In this document: piece after piece, positions 53,669 to 62,798 of the stretch
Position numbering within the stretch: position 1 is the stretch's first letter
How the letters are laid out: each line of letters begins with the position of its first letter
From: Mucilaginibacter sp.
GTDB lineage: Bacteria > Bacteroidota > Bacteroidia > Sphingobacteriales > Sphingobacteriaceae
Reading direction: 5' to 3'
DNA length: 64,000 nucleotides
Assembly (NCBI GenBank): GCA_028288305.1
Contig: JAQBOA010000052.1
Span: forward strand, 1-64,000
The notes under the pieces: model-generated
Databases searched by the model: none
The model's input: only the letters and a program-made list of their open reading frames with translations
What the model was told of the DNA's origin: nothing
Program-made: the position numbers and the translations under genes

Positions 53669-54553
53669 TTAGTAATTACGGGCATCCAGTCCCCATAAAA
53701 GTTTGTTTCTTAACGTTGATAAATAACTTTCATTATTTAAACGTACAAGATTTAGTTGAAAACCTGCCTTACTAACCTTAAAACGAATTTTTTTTTCTAT
53801 TACAGCCGTTCTTGAATCGCATGATACCAGGTAATTGGCCCCTCCTCTGCGTTCCACTTCGAAAGAAAGTGTACAGCTATCGGGTAATACAATTGGCCTT
53901 ACATTTAAATTATGAGGAGAAATAGGTGTTAATACTGTACTGTTTGATTGCGGAAAAATAATAGGCCCCCCGCAGCTCAATGAATAGGCCGTAGAGCCGG
54001 TGGATGTTGATATAATAATACCGTCGCTCCAATATGAATTTAAAAACTCATCGTTAAGAAAAACATGAGTAGTGATCATTGCAGCATCATCACGCTTATG
54101 AATGGTAATATCATTAAGGGCGAAATTGTCCTTACCAAATATTTCAAGCTCTGAAGTTATGCCTAGAAGTTCCCTGGAATCAAGTGTAAATTGCTTGTTT
54201 ACAACCGCATGAATTGCGGCGGCTATATCATTTTTATTGATACTTGCTAAAAATCCAAGCCGGCCAAAATTAATACCTATAACAGGTATGCCCGAATCAC
54301 GGATAACAGTAACCATATCCAGCAAAGTGCCATCACCACCCAGTGTTAAAAAAAGATCAATAAACCCTTTTATCCGGTCAGTATTTTCCAGCACCTTATA
54401 TTCTACAAAAGTGATGTTCCCCTGTAAATAATTATGAAGCTGATGGTGGACATATATCTCAACATTATGCTGAATTAGTATATCAAATACCTGTTGTATA
54501 TAGGGAAATACTGCCTGATCATTGAATTGCCTGCCGTAAACTGCTATTTTCAT
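53669..54553 (-). CDS. nadK: NAD kinase
   Basis: Phosphorylates NAD to NADP. 294 residues. The ATP/NAD motif LGGDGTLLDM (Gly72-Thr76) and the NE/D-rich loop TSTGSTAYSLSCGGPII are intact. It is 147 bp downstream of the CBS gene, with the TCATT repeats in between, and essentially abuts the DUF6089 gene. Confidence 0.95.
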   Translation of the reverse strand: MKIAVYGRQFNDQAVFPYIQQVFDILIQHNVEIYVHHQLHNYLQGNITFVEYKVLENTDRIKGFIDLFLTLGGDGTLLDMVTVIRDSGIPVIGINFGRLGFLASINKNDIAAAIHAVVNKQFTLDSRELLGITSELEIFGKDNFALNDITIHKRDDAAMITTHVFLNDEFLNSYWSDGIIISTSTGSTAYSLSCGGPIIFPQSNSTVLTPISPHNLNVRPIVLPDSCTLSFEVERRGGANYLVSCDSRTAVIEKKIRFKVSKAGFQLNLVRLNNESYLSTLRNKLLWGLDARNY

Positions 54554-54701
54554 TGGCTATTGGTCATTAGTCATTGTGTCATTAGTCATTTTATTTGTCA
54601 TCTTGATCATTAATATTCATAATATAATTGAATCTAACGGCATTAGTCAGTAAAAGTTGGCTTTACCACACAAATGACTAATGACACAATGACTAATGAC
54701 T
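54553..54701. repeat. TCATT-family repeat between CBS gene and nadK
   Basis: Left block GGTCATTAGTCATTGTGTCATTAGTCATT (54560-54590), right block of reverse complements (ATGACTAATGACACAATGACTAATGAC, 54675-54700), so the gap can form a hairpin of about 150 bp. Confidence 0.85.
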
Positions 54702-55363
54702 TAAAGATTAAGGTAATTCATCAGTGAATCATAACGTTCCCTGGAGTTATCATTTTCGCCGGTATGATTAAAAGTAGCCTTTATATTATATTCATATCGT
54801 AAAAAAGTGGCAAGAATAGCCGAAATATCTTGTTTATTTACTTTAAGGGTAACTTCCATACGGGTTGAATCGGGGAAAGTCCGCACATAAGAACTCAATA
54901 TCTGGGCATTATCCGATTCAACAATTTGTGACATATGCGCCAGCGAATTGTTTTTATCATTAATTTCAAGTACGATTATACCTCCGGGCTGCTCAACTGA
55001 TGCAAGGCTGGCAAAATATTTTGTAATGGCATTAATTGATATTAACCCCAAATAATTTTTTTTGGCATCTAAAACCGGGACAACGGTTAATTGCAGATCA
55101 TTAAACAATCGGATAACGTCGTATATATGCTGGTCTTCTAATACATAGGGATTAACCAATGAAAGCGCCAGTGTACCAATAGGAGTCTGAAAATCGCTTT
55201 CCCCTACCAGGTCACTCTCAGCAATAAGGCCCAGGAACTGTTCTTCATTAACAATTGGCAGATGCCTGATGCGAAATTCAATCATACGTTCAATTACTCT
55301 CCGTATACTATCAGAAGTATGTACCGGAGGTACCGCATCAGTTATCATTTCAATTGCTAACAT
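54701..55363 (-). CDS. CBS-domain protein with ACT-like C-terminus
   Basis: A 220-residue protein: two CBS domains (about 5-65 and 70-125; VHTSDSIRRVIERMIEFRIRHLPIVNEEQFLGLIAESDL and LQLTVVPVLDAKKNYLGLISINAIT) form a Bateman module that senses adenine nucleotides, followed by an ACT-like domain (about 135-205, GGIIVLEINDKNNSLAHMSQIVESDNAQILSSYV). Two bases separate it from the upstream hydrolase. Target unknown; it may regulate the co-transcribed genes' activities. Confidence 0.85.
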   Translation of the reverse strand: MLAIEMITDAVPPVHTSDSIRRVIERMIEFRIRHLPIVNEEQFLGLIAESDLVGESDFQTPIGTLALSLVNPYVLEDQHIYDVIRLFNDLQLTVVPVLDAKKNYLGLISINAITKYFASLASVEQPGGIIVLEINDKNNSLAHMSQIVESDNAQILSSYVRTFPDSTRMEVTLKVNKQDISAILATFLRYEYNIKATFNHTGENDNSRERYDSLMNYLNL

Positions 55364-55365
55364 AC

Positions 55366-56127
55366 TTATACCCTTATTCTTTCTAGAAAACCTTTAAGTA
55401 GTCTGTTAAATTCTTCCGGGCACTCCATCATAGGCGCATGCCCGCAATTATTAATCCAATGCAACTCAGAATCCGGAAGCAGCTCATGAAATTCTATAGC
55501 GACTTCAGGTGGTGTAATTTTATCATCCTTTCCCCATATTAAAGACACAGGGATTTCAATTTTGTTTAAATCCTTTTTCATATTATGACGTATGGCTGAT
55601 TTTGCCATCGCTAATATCCTTATTACACTATGTCTGTCATTTACAGTTCTGTAAACCTCATCAACCAGTTCTTTTGTAGCTATTTTTGGATCGTAAAATG
55701 TGAATTCCACCTTTTCCTTTACAAATTCATAATTGCCCCGTTTAGGAAATGTACCGCCAAAAGCATTTTCATATAAACCTGAACTGCCGGTTAAAACCAT
55801 CGACCGTACAACAGACGGATGTGAAAGTACGTATATTAATGCAACATGGCCCCCTAATGAATTGCCAAGTAATGTTACATCTGATAATTCTTTATAAGTT
55901 ACAAATTTATGAACATATTTCGCCAAACTTTTTACACCGGTAGTTAATAATGGTAAATCATAAATTGGCAATATGGGTATAATTACCCTGAATTCCGATC
56001 TAAAATCTTCAATTACCTTATCCCAGTTGCTTAACCCGCCCATCAAGCCATGCAGTAATAACAAAACATCCCCTTCGCCCTCATCGATATAACTAAAACC
56101 GTTTTCCTCTTTAAGCACGAAATCCAT
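55366..56127 (-). CDS. Alpha/beta-hydrolase
   Basis: A 253-residue alpha/beta-hydrolase. The oxyanion-hole HG in LLLHGLMGGLSNW, the nucleophile elbow GNSLGG (Ser about 93), a later Asp and HAP near SCGHAPMMECPEEF are present. The substrate is unknown. It is the first gene of the run hydrolase-CBS-nadK-DUF6089. Confidence 0.9.
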   Translation of the reverse strand: MDFVLKEENGFSYIDEGEGDVLLLLHGLMGGLSNWDKVIEDFRSEFRVIIPILPIYDLPLLTTGVKSLAKYVHKFVTYKELSDVTLLGNSLGGHVALIYVLSHPSVVRSMVLTGSSGLYENAFGGTFPKRGNYEFVKEKVEFTFYDPKIATKELVDEVYRTVNDRHSVIRILAMAKSAIRHNMKKDLNKIEIPVSLIWGKDDKITPPEVAIEFHELLPDSELHWINNCGHAPMMECPEEFNRLLKGFLERIRV

Positions 56128-56234
56128 ATAAATTTGTAAAGTTTAATTTAAATAGTAAAGTATAAAATGCAATTCAGTATAAAAAGTCGAATATTCCGCT
56201 ATAAAAATAGTTTATTGCCGTTTAGTTACAACAT

Positions 56235-56335
56235 TTATTTTAGTTATTTATGTGTCCCCTCTAAATTTTTCCCTGTAAGAGAGGCTTTTTATTCTCTTTT
56301 AAGTTTCCCCATGGGAAGGATTTAGGTGAGGTTTT
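56235..56335. repeat. Decayed copy of the CTCTCC palindromic repeat
   Basis: GTCCCCTCTAAAT ... GAGAGGC ... TTCTCTTTT ... GGATTTAGGTGAGG resembles the element at 16818-16920 but is degenerate. It occupies the gap between yqeY-like and hydrolase genes. Confidence 0.5.
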
Positions 56336-56783
56336 ACCCCAACAATTGCTTTACTACTTCTGATATTGTTCTGCCATCAGCTTGTCCGGCTAATTCTTTA
56401 TTTGCGATACCCATTACCTTTCCCATATCACTCACTGATGTTGCCCCTACCCTTGTTATCAATTCCTGTAAATATCCCTCAACTTCGAAACGACTCATTT
56501 GCTGAGGCAGATAAGGCTCTATCACCTTCATCTCTTCCATTTCTATTTGGTACAAATCATCCCGGTTTTGCGCCTTGTATATATCTGCAGACTCTTTACG
56601 TTGTTTTACTAATTTTTGCAACACTTTAATTTCGGCTTCCTTTGTCAATTCTTCTGCAGCGCCTTTTTCGGTCCTTGCCAAAAGTAAGGCTGATTTTATA
56701 GCCCGAAGTCCTCTTAAGCGATCCGGCTGCTTAGCCAGCATGGCTTGTTTAATATCCTGATCTACCTGGTTAATTAATGACAT
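56334..56783 (-). CDS. GatB/YqeY-domain protein
   Basis: A 149-residue helical protein of the YqeY type, the tRNA-binding tail domain of GatB as a stand-alone. Characteristic features are LRGLRAIKSALLLARTEKG, KLVKQRKESADIYKAQNRDDLYQIEMEEMKVIEPYLPQQMS and GKVMGIANKELAGQADGRTISEVVKQLL. The role in bacteria is not settled. It is located next to the SDR gene on the same strand. Confidence 0.9.
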   Translation of the reverse strand: MSLINQVDQDIKQAMLAKQPDRLRGLRAIKSALLLARTEKGAAEELTKEAEIKVLQKLVKQRKESADIYKAQNRDDLYQIEMEEMKVIEPYLPQQMSRFEVEGYLQELITRVGATSVSDMGKVMGIANKELAGQADGRTISEVVKQLLG

Positions 56784-56837
56784 CTTATTTTTAATTACTG
56801 AATTATTGAGTTAGTGAATTAGTGATTTAGTGATTTA

Positions 56838-56930
56838 TTTCGGTTTCGAATGTTCGATTTCGGATTTTTCGACTATTTGTCTTTCTTACTTTCGGACTTC
56901 CGGACTTTCCGACTTTCGGACTCTCCTAAA
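56838..56930. repeat. Intergenic repeat family: TTCGGACTTTCGGACT words
   Basis: Near-tandem TCGGAxTTxC and CGGACTTTCCGACTTTCGGACT words between yqeY and the SDR gene. Related words (TTTCGGATTTCGGATT) occur at 59228-59290. Confidence 0.7.
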
Positions 56931-57689
56931 TTACTCTCTAAAAATAATTGATGCTGCGGCCTGTGCTGTTGGCATTACTATCAACTCGTTAATATTAACA
57001 TGCGCAGGGCGTGAAACCGCAAACCATATTGTCTCGGCTATATCAACCGCAACTAATGGTTCAAAGCCATCATAAACCTTTTTCGCTCTTTCTTTATCGC
57101 CTTTAAACCGCACCTCCGAAAACTCTGTTTCCACCGCTCCCGGATGTATAGCGGTAACTTTAATACCATGAGGCAGCAAATCAATCCGCATAGCTTTATT
57201 TAAGGCGTCAACAGCATGTTTTGTTGCGCAATATACGTTACCGTTCTGATACACTTCTTTACCGGCTATAGATCCTATATTTATAATATGCCCAAATTTG
57301 TTGCTTATCATCCAGTTTGATACCACTTTGCTTACGTAAAGCAAACCTTTAATGTTTGTATCAATCATGGTATCCCAGTCATCTAAACTGCCATTTTGTA
57401 TTGGATCAAGCCCCTGGCTTAAGCCTGCATTATTAATCAGTACATCCACTTTTTTCCATTTTGACGGAAGTCCCTCCAGGCTGCTTAAAACTTCATCACG
57501 GTTTCTTATATCAAATGATGAAACCACAACATCTATATCATATTTAGTATTAAGCTTTTTTGCAAGGTTTTCAAGTCTGTCGAGCCGGCGGCCGGTAAGT
57601 ATTAAGTCATAATGTTCATTAGCGAACAATTCGGCGCAAGCCTCCCCTATTCCTGAGGATGCACCTGTTATTAAGGCAATCTTATTCAT
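56931..57689 (-). CDS. SDR-family oxidoreductase
   Basis: A 252-residue NADP-type short-chain dehydrogenase: cofactor loop LITGASSGIGEACAELFA (about 6-23), RRLDR (basic residues favouring NADP), NNAG, catalytic Ser in INIGSIAGK and YCATKHA (Tyr about 155). Resembles YdfG-type 3-hydroxy-acid dehydrogenases (substrate uncertain). Confidence 0.92.
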   Translation of the reverse strand: MNKIALITGASSGIGEACAELFANEHYDLILTGRRLDRLENLAKKLNTKYDIDVVVSSFDIRNRDEVLSSLEGLPSKWKKVDVLINNAGLSQGLDPIQNGSLDDWDTMIDTNIKGLLYVSKVVSNWMISNKFGHIINIGSIAGKEVYQNGNVYCATKHAVDALNKAMRIDLLPHGIKVTAIHPGAVETEFSEVRFKGDKERAKKVYDGFEPLVAVDIAETIWFAVSRPAHVNINELIVMPTAQAAASIIFRE

Positions 57690-57742
57690 AGATAAATAAC
57701 TATTGCAGCGAAATTATGTTTTTTAAATCCAGTTTTACTCAA

Positions 57743-58486
57743 CTATTCAAAAATTAAGCTAAACATTACAGTATGTAAATACAATTTGCTGATGGGACTT
57801 GAGAATGGCTGATTTTCCTGAACCAGCACATTGCCAAATGAATTGGAAAGTTTTATCTGTGGTGAAAGCTTAAAAAATTCAAAATAAATATCACAGCCCA
57901 AACCAGCCTCATATGATCCGAAGCCCCTGGAATTTTTTACTAATTTCTGTAAAGGATCATTTGTCTGATTATCAGTATTTCCTTTTCCTATTGCTTCAGA
58001 GTATTTTACACCGCCTAATATATAAGCTCTGAAATTGCCTATACGATCTGATTTTAGTTTTAAAGACAGCGGAAAGTCTACAGTAGTTGTTTGAATTTGT
58101 TTGGTTACATCTTGTGAGGCAGTGGCATAGGTATAGCTAATAGAACGATCGGCAAAAACAAATGCAGGGTTTATCCGCACTTCCAGGTGATCGCTTATAC
58201 TATACCTTGTTAAAAAACCAATTGCAAAGCCGGGTAAGCTGTTCGATTTGATACTATTTAAAGAATCGGTTACATACCTGTTGTTAAGTTTGTCAAAAAA
58301 AGGCGCACGCCAGTTGGGCTGTTTTAAAATTTTGAAATTACTTGTTACATACGAAAACGTAAAACCAAAACTCAGGTCCTGCTGATCGGCACCGCCCCCC
58401 CACGCAGGTACAGATTCCTGTGCCCGTAATAAACTATTACTGCATAACAACAATAAAAAAATGAGCAGGTACCTGGTTTTATTCAT
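57743..58486 (-). CDS. porT: PorT-family outer-membrane protein (type IX secretion/gliding related)
   Basis: A 247-residue secreted barrel-like protein (signal about 1-22). Features are FGFTFSYVTSNFKILKQPNWR at the mature start, VTDSLNSIKSNSLPGFAIGFLTRYSISDHLEVRINPAFVFADRSISYTY and the C-terminal VMFSLIFE. In Bacteroidota PorT lies directly downstream of ubiE, as here (four-base overlap), and is needed for type IX secretion. Identification is from context plus pattern; a generic barrel protein is the alternative. Confidence 0.8.
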   Translation of the reverse strand: MNKTRYLLIFLLLLCSNSLLRAQESVPAWGGGADQQDLSFGFTFSYVTSNFKILKQPNWRAPFFDKLNNRYVTDSLNSIKSNSLPGFAIGFLTRYSISDHLEVRINPAFVFADRSISYTYATASQDVTKQIQTTTVDFPLSLKLKSDRIGNFRAYILGGVKYSEAIGKGNTDNQTNDPLQKLVKNSRGFGSYEAGLGCDIYFEFFKLSPQIKLSNSFGNVLVQENQPFSSPISKLYLHTVMFSLIFE

Positions 58487-59214
58487 TTAACGCCTGTATA
58501 TATTGAACAGATACCAAACGCTAAAGGCCGGCATTTGGTATTTTTAAACCCAGCCTTATTCATAATTGCAATAAAAGCTTCCCCATCTGGAAAAGCAGCT
58601 ACAGATTCGGGCAGGTAAGTATAAGCCCTGGCATCTTTGGAAAAAAGCTTTCCAATACCAGGTGTAATATAATTAAAATAGAGTTTATATAACTGTTTAA
58701 TGGGAAACCGCTTGGGTTTCGAAAATTCAAGCACTACAGCTTTTCCCCCTACCTTCAAAACACGTTGTATATCTGCAAGGCCTGATTCCAAATTCTCGAA
58801 ATTACGCACACCATAGGCAACTGTTACCGCATCAAATTCGCCATCCCCAAAGGGCAATTGTTCCGAATCACCAAGTTTAACCTCAAACTTGCCGCTTAAA
58901 TTGCGGTTTTTTATCTTTTGCTGTGCAATATCGAGCATACCTTGTGAAATATCAACCCCAATAATTTTTTCGGGTTTTAGTATTGATAAGGCTTCAAAAG
59001 CAAAATCACCGGTACCCGTAGCAACATCAAGTATTAGTTTAGGCTGATCTTTTTTTAGTTCATTAATAGCCTTTTTGCGCCAGATAATATCAATTCCCAA
59101 CGACAAAAAATGGTTCAAAAAATCATAGGTTTTTGATATATTATTAAACATATCGGCTACCTGTTGCTTTTTGGTGGCCTGCTCATCCTGGTAAGGAGTA
59201 ATAGTTTTGCTCAT
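58483..59214 (-). CDS. ubiE: Demethylmenaquinone / ubiquinone methyltransferase
   Basis: A 243-residue SAM-dependent methyltransferase that makes menaquinone. Motifs are YDFLNHFLSLGIDIIWRKKAI, the SAM site DVATGTGDFAFEAL (about 62-75), VTVAYGVRNFENLESGL and FYFNYITPGIGKLFS. Consistent with menaquinone-based respiration and the nuo genes here. An exact -7 box (TATCTTTG, minus strand 59223-59230) lies 8 bases upstream, so the leader is very short. The stop codon overlaps the porT start by four bases. Confidence 0.95.
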   Translation of the reverse strand: MSKTITPYQDEQATKKQQVADMFNNISKTYDFLNHFLSLGIDIIWRKKAINELKKDQPKLILDVATGTGDFAFEALSILKPEKIIGVDISQGMLDIAQQKIKNRNLSGKFEVKLGDSEQLPFGDGEFDAVTVAYGVRNFENLESGLADIQRVLKVGGKAVVLEFSKPKRFPIKQLYKLYFNYITPGIGKLFSKDARAYTYLPESVAAFPDGEAFIAIMNKAGFKNTKCRPLAFGICSIYTGVK

Positions 59215-59222
59215 AAAGATGA

Positions 59223-59230
59223 CAAAGATA
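59223..59230 (-). promoter_or_regulatory. -7 promoter box of ubiE-porT
   Basis: TATCTTTG on the minus strand, exact match to TAnnTTTG, ending eight bases before the ubiE ATG. The leader would be about five bases. Confidence 0.45.
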
Positions 59231-59290
59231 ATGATTTGGATTTCGGATTTCGGATTTTCGATTTCGGATTCGATTTCGGATTTATTTTAA
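59228..59290. repeat. Intergenic repeat family: GGATTTCGGATTTCGGA words
   Basis: Tandem words TTTCGGATTTCGGATTTTCG and TTCGGATTCGATTTCGGA fill the space between ubiE and the Gfo/Idh gene. Same word family as 56838-56930. Confidence 0.7.
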
Positions 59291-59399
59291 TGAGCCGCAG
59301 ATAATAACTATTATCTGATTAGATTCTTTTCAGATATTTAAATTATGATACTATATTTATCAACCGAATTATAAATCCGAAATTCAAATTACCTTAATT

Positions 59400-60770
59400 A
59401 TGAAAGAAACCCCTGGATCATCCCGCAGAAGCTTTGTAAGGAAGCTGACTTCTGTTGCAGCGGCCGCCACTATCGCGCCGCATTTATTTGCTGCTGAAAA
59501 GCAAGTTAAACCGTTTGAATATCTGAAACGTAATTCAGCCATTAGTGCTAACGACCAAATTAATATTGCTTTAATTGGTGCCGGCGGTCAGGGTTCAGAA
59601 GATACTAATGTAGCCATTCAGATTCCGGGGGTAAAATTGGTTGCCGTATGCGACCTGTACGACGGCCGCTTAAATGAGGCCAAAAAACGCTGGGGTGCAG
59701 ACATTTTTACCACCAAAATTTATAAAGAGATACTGAACAGAAAAGATATTGATGCCGTAATTATAGGCACGCCGGATCATTGGCACCAGACAATATCGAT
59801 TGATGCAATGAAGGCAGGTAAGCATGTTTATTGCGAAAAGCCAATGGTACACTCCATTACCGAAGGCCCTGCAGTTATAAAAGCGCAGCACGAAACAGGC
59901 AAAATTTTCCAGGTGGGCAGCCAGGGAGTATCGTCACTTGGAAATGAAAAAGCAAAAGAATTGCTAAAAAGCGGAGCCATCGGTCAGCTAAATTATGCTG
60001 AAGGTTTTTGGGCGCGGCGTTTACCGCTCGAAGTATGGCAATACCCAATCCCCGCTGATGCATCACCGCAAACGGTAGATTGGGAAACATATGTCAGTAA
60101 TACCCATAAACGGCCATTTGATGAAAAGCGTTTTTTCAGATGGCGTAATTATACCGACTACGGAACCGGCATGTGCGGCGATCTTTTTGTGCATTTATTC
60201 TCGAGCCTGCATTTTATTACTGGTTCATACGGGCCCGAAAAGATATATGCTTCCGGCGGGTTACGCTTCTGGAATGATGGCCGCGAAGTACCAGATGTGC
60301 TCTTAGGTACTTTTGACTATGGTCAAAATGCAGTCCATCCTGCTTTTAACCTTTCATTACGATGCAATTTTGTTGATGGTACAAGCGGTACTACTTATTT
60401 ACGGCTTGTTGGCAGCGAAGGCGCAATGGATGTTACATGGGATAAAGTAGTATTAAAAAGAAACAAAGTATTAACTTCTGAAGATCCTTTTTATCTGGAA
60501 AAATTAAGACAAAGCGGAGACCGGAATCCTGAAAGAAAAAAGATGCTACCCCCTGAAGAAATTACTTTTGATGCAGAAAAAGGGTATTTAGGTGGCCCCT
60601 ACGATCATATGAATAACTTTTTTACTGCCATCCGTAATAACGGGAAGGTGACTGAAGATGCCACATTTGGTTATCGTGCTGCAGCACCGGCATTATTATG
60701 TAACGATAGTTATTTTAAAAATACGCCTGTGTTTTGGGATCCTGAAAAAATGCTTCTTAAAAAAGGCTAA
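59400..60770 (+). CDS. Tat-exported Gfo/Idh/MocA oxidoreductase
   Basis: A 456-residue NAD(P)-dependent dehydrogenase family protein. A twin-arginine signal is visible (SSRRSFVRKLTS, residues 7-18), so it folds with cofactor before export. The nucleotide loop is IALIGAGGQGSEDTN (about 57-71), CEKPMVHSITE is the conserved Lys-Pro segment, and the catalytic region MCGDLFVHLF follows. Exported Gfo/Idh proteins often oxidise C3 of glycosides; the neighbouring DUF1080 gene supports this. Substrate inferred only. Confidence 0.88.
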   Translation: MKETPGSSRRSFVRKLTSVAAAATIAPHLFAAEKQVKPFEYLKRNSAISANDQINIALIGAGGQGSEDTNVAIQIPGVKLVAVCDLYDGRLNEAKKRWGADIFTTKIYKEILNRKDIDAVIIGTPDHWHQTISIDAMKAGKHVYCEKPMVHSITEGPAVIKAQHETGKIFQVGSQGVSSLGNEKAKELLKSGAIGQLNYAEGFWARRLPLEVWQYPIPADASPQTVDWETYVSNTHKRPFDEKRFFRWRNYTDYGTGMCGDLFVHLFSSLHFITGSYGPEKIYASGGLRFWNDGREVPDVLLGTFDYGQNAVHPAFNLSLRCNFVDGTSGTTYLRLVGSEGAMDVTWDKVVLKRNKVLTSEDPFYLEKLRQSGDRNPERKKMLPPEEITFDAEKGYLGGPYDHMNNFFTAIRNNGKVTEDATFGYRAAAPALLCNDSYFKNTPVFWDPEKMLLKKG

Positions 60771-60853
60771 AGGGGAAGGCTAAAGGTGAAAGGTGAAAGG
60801 TAACAATAGCCTTCATCAATTAATGTAATTGTTGCTGATATAAAGATAGTTTT

Positions 60854-61585
60854 ATGAAAGAGTTATTGAGAAAATCAAGTATCGTCGTTGTTGCTATTGG
60901 CTTAATGAGCATGCAAAATTTTGCCAAACCGGTACCGGCGCATCACAAAACATCAACTATTAAAAAAGGTGGCTGGGTTAGCCTGTTCGATGGCAAAAGC
61001 CTTAAAGGCTGGCATAGCTTCAATAAAAAAGGTGAAGTAAAGAATTGGACCATAATAGATGGTTCGCTGGTATGTTTGGGCGCATCAGCCGATGCCTCTG
61101 GCGGTGATATTGTAACGGATAAGCAGTATGCTAATTTTGAACTGTCCTGGAGCTGGAAAATAGAGCCGGGAAGCAATAGCGGTGTAATGTACCACGTTGT
61201 TGAAGACCCAAAATATCATACTACTTACGAAACCGGCCCCGAATATCAGTTAATTGATGATAATGGTTGGCCGGATAAGTTAGAGGAATGGCAGAAAACC
61301 GGGTGCGATTATGCCATGCATTTACCAAACGACCAAAAGAAATTAAACCCTGTTGGCGAATGGAACACCAGTAAGATAGTTTTTAACAAAGGACACGTAG
61401 AGAATTGGCTGAACGGTAAAAAGATATTAGAATTTACAGCCTGGGATGCAGATTGGAACAAGAAGAAAGCCGAAGGTAAATGGAAAGATTATCCCGATTA
61501 CGGGCTGGCCAAAATCGGCCATATTGCTTTGCAGGATCATGGGCATAAAGCTTATTTTAAGGATATTATGATTAGGGAGTTGTAA
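60854..61585 (+). CDS. DUF1080 / 3-keto-disaccharide hydrolase-like protein
   Basis: A 243-residue protein with a signal peptide (about 1-27) and a concanavalin-like jelly roll. The typical opening GWVSLFDGKSLKGWHSFNKKGEVKNWTIIDGSL and the later ANFELSWSWKIEPGSNSGVMYHV define DUF1080, whose characterised members hydrolyse 3-keto-glycosides. It lies 83 bp after the Tat-exported oxidoreductase gene on the same strand, which gives a plausible oxidise-then-cleave pair in the periplasm. Confidence 0.87.
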   Translation: MKELLRKSSIVVVAIGLMSMQNFAKPVPAHHKTSTIKKGGWVSLFDGKSLKGWHSFNKKGEVKNWTIIDGSLVCLGASADASGGDIVTDKQYANFELSWSWKIEPGSNSGVMYHVVEDPKYHTTYETGPEYQLIDDNGWPDKLEEWQKTGCDYAMHLPNDQKKLNPVGEWNTSKIVFNKGHVENWLNGKKILEFTAWDADWNKKKAEGKWKDYPDYGLAKIGHIALQDHGHKAYFKDIMIREL

Positions 61586-61613
61586 TTTATTGTCTGAAGC
61601 GTGGAAAGAGGCA

Positions 61614-61646
61614 AAACTTACTAAGTTTTAAAAACTTAGTAAGTTT
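61614..61646. repeat. Palindromic repeat AACTTACTAAGTTTT
   Basis: Perfect inverted repeat of about 16-bp arms with a one-base centre, between convergent genes. Same skeleton as 28181-28213, differing in one or two paired positions, as expected when compensatory changes keep the hairpin. Confidence 0.85.
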
Positions 61647-61682
61647 AATCGGTAACTAGTAAATCGTGGTTCACACAGTTCT

Positions 61683-62654
61683 CTATATCACAATAACCAA
61701 CCTTTTACCTACTGGAATATTTTCATTCCACGCAGTTTCAACATCCTTTAATGGCGCGGTCAACGTTTCAATTTTAAGTTTTCCGTTTGCGGCTAACTGA
61801 AACATTTCGGGCAAAATTTCATGGGGAAGCTTTTGCATTATTTCTGCAGGTATGCTTCCAAAGCCCGACCCCAAAATTTCAATGGCTGTACTTCTTAAAA
61901 GATTGGAGGTGATCTTAATCTCCTCTCCTGCCATATTGCCAACAGTTACAAATTTCACTTTTGGGGTAACATAATGTAAACCACCACCTTTTAAGGCATT
62001 TAATATAATTTCTGCGGGATGGCCCCATGTGTAATCGACAACACTATTAAAAGGCGTGCTGTAATGAATTTCTTTTATGCGGCTGGTAATATCCTTGTCA
62101 TCATCTTTTAAAGAAATAATTTCATCCGCACCCAACTGCAGTAATAAATTTAGCGTCTCAGGATTTCTGCCCGTTGCAATCACTTTTTTAGCGCCGTAAT
62201 ATTTAGCTATTTGTACGGCCGCTTGCCCGGTTACGCCGGTTGCCCCGTTTATTAGTACTGTATCGCCGGGTTTTAAATCTGCACGGTATTTTAAAGCTAA
62301 TGCTGCGCCCAAAATTGCATTTGGTAAAGCGGCCGCTGTTATGTCATCAACTGCATCCGGGATTATGGTGTAACCATTTTTATTGATTAGCGCTTTTTCA
62401 GCTATCATACCGGTAATAGCCAGTGAGTATACCCGCGTACTATCAGGCAAAATCCCAACTCCATCAATACCAACCACTTCGGGCAGATTAGTATGGCTGC
62501 TATAATGCGCTCCGCTGGCGCGGCCCTTATCAAGGTTTTTTACTGACGCGGCCTTAACTGTAATCAGCACCTGATTTTCATCCTTGACAACCGGTTCCGG
62601 AAAATCTTCATATTTAGGGGCTGTACCTAACTGGTGCAAAACTGCTGCTTTCAT
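61683..62654 (-). CDS. Zinc-independent alcohol-dehydrogenase/quinone-reductase family protein
   Basis: A 323-residue medium-chain reductase. The GroES-like N-terminal part (MKAAVLHQLGTAPKYEDFPEPVVKDENQVLITVKAASVKNLDK) and the Rossmann loop VLINGATGVTGQAAVQIAKYYGAKKVIATGRN are typical. It has no zinc cysteines or histidines, so it belongs with quinone oxidoreductases (QOR type) rather than zinc alcohol dehydrogenases. Substrate unknown. Confidence 0.88.
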   Translation of the reverse strand: MKAAVLHQLGTAPKYEDFPEPVVKDENQVLITVKAASVKNLDKGRASGAHYSSHTNLPEVVGIDGVGILPDSTRVYSLAITGMIAEKALINKNGYTIIPDAVDDITAAALPNAILGAALALKYRADLKPGDTVLINGATGVTGQAAVQIAKYYGAKKVIATGRNPETLNLLLQLGADEIISLKDDDKDITSRIKEIHYSTPFNSVVDYTWGHPAEIILNALKGGGLHYVTPKVKFVTVGNMAGEEIKITSNLLRSTAIEILGSGFGSIPAEIMQKLPHEILPEMFQLAANGKLKIETLTAPLKDVETAWNENIPVGKRLVIVI

Positions 62655-62699
62655 GGCTTGTATTTACAAAATGTAATAACCTTGTTTTAAAAGAATTGT

Positions 62700-62798
62700 T
62701 CATTAATTTGTTTGAACCATGATTTACTTGATATACAGATTACTTGATAGATAGTATCTTCCAATAATCAAGAAATCCTTAAATCAAATAAATCATAG
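62700..62798. repeat. Intergenic repeat family: AATCAAGAAATCCTTAAATC words
   Basis: AACCATGATTTACTTGAT on the left and AATCAAGAAATCCTTAAATC...AAATCATAGTT on the right form an imperfect inverted repeat. Related to the AATCC words at 9720-9862. Confidence 0.65.
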
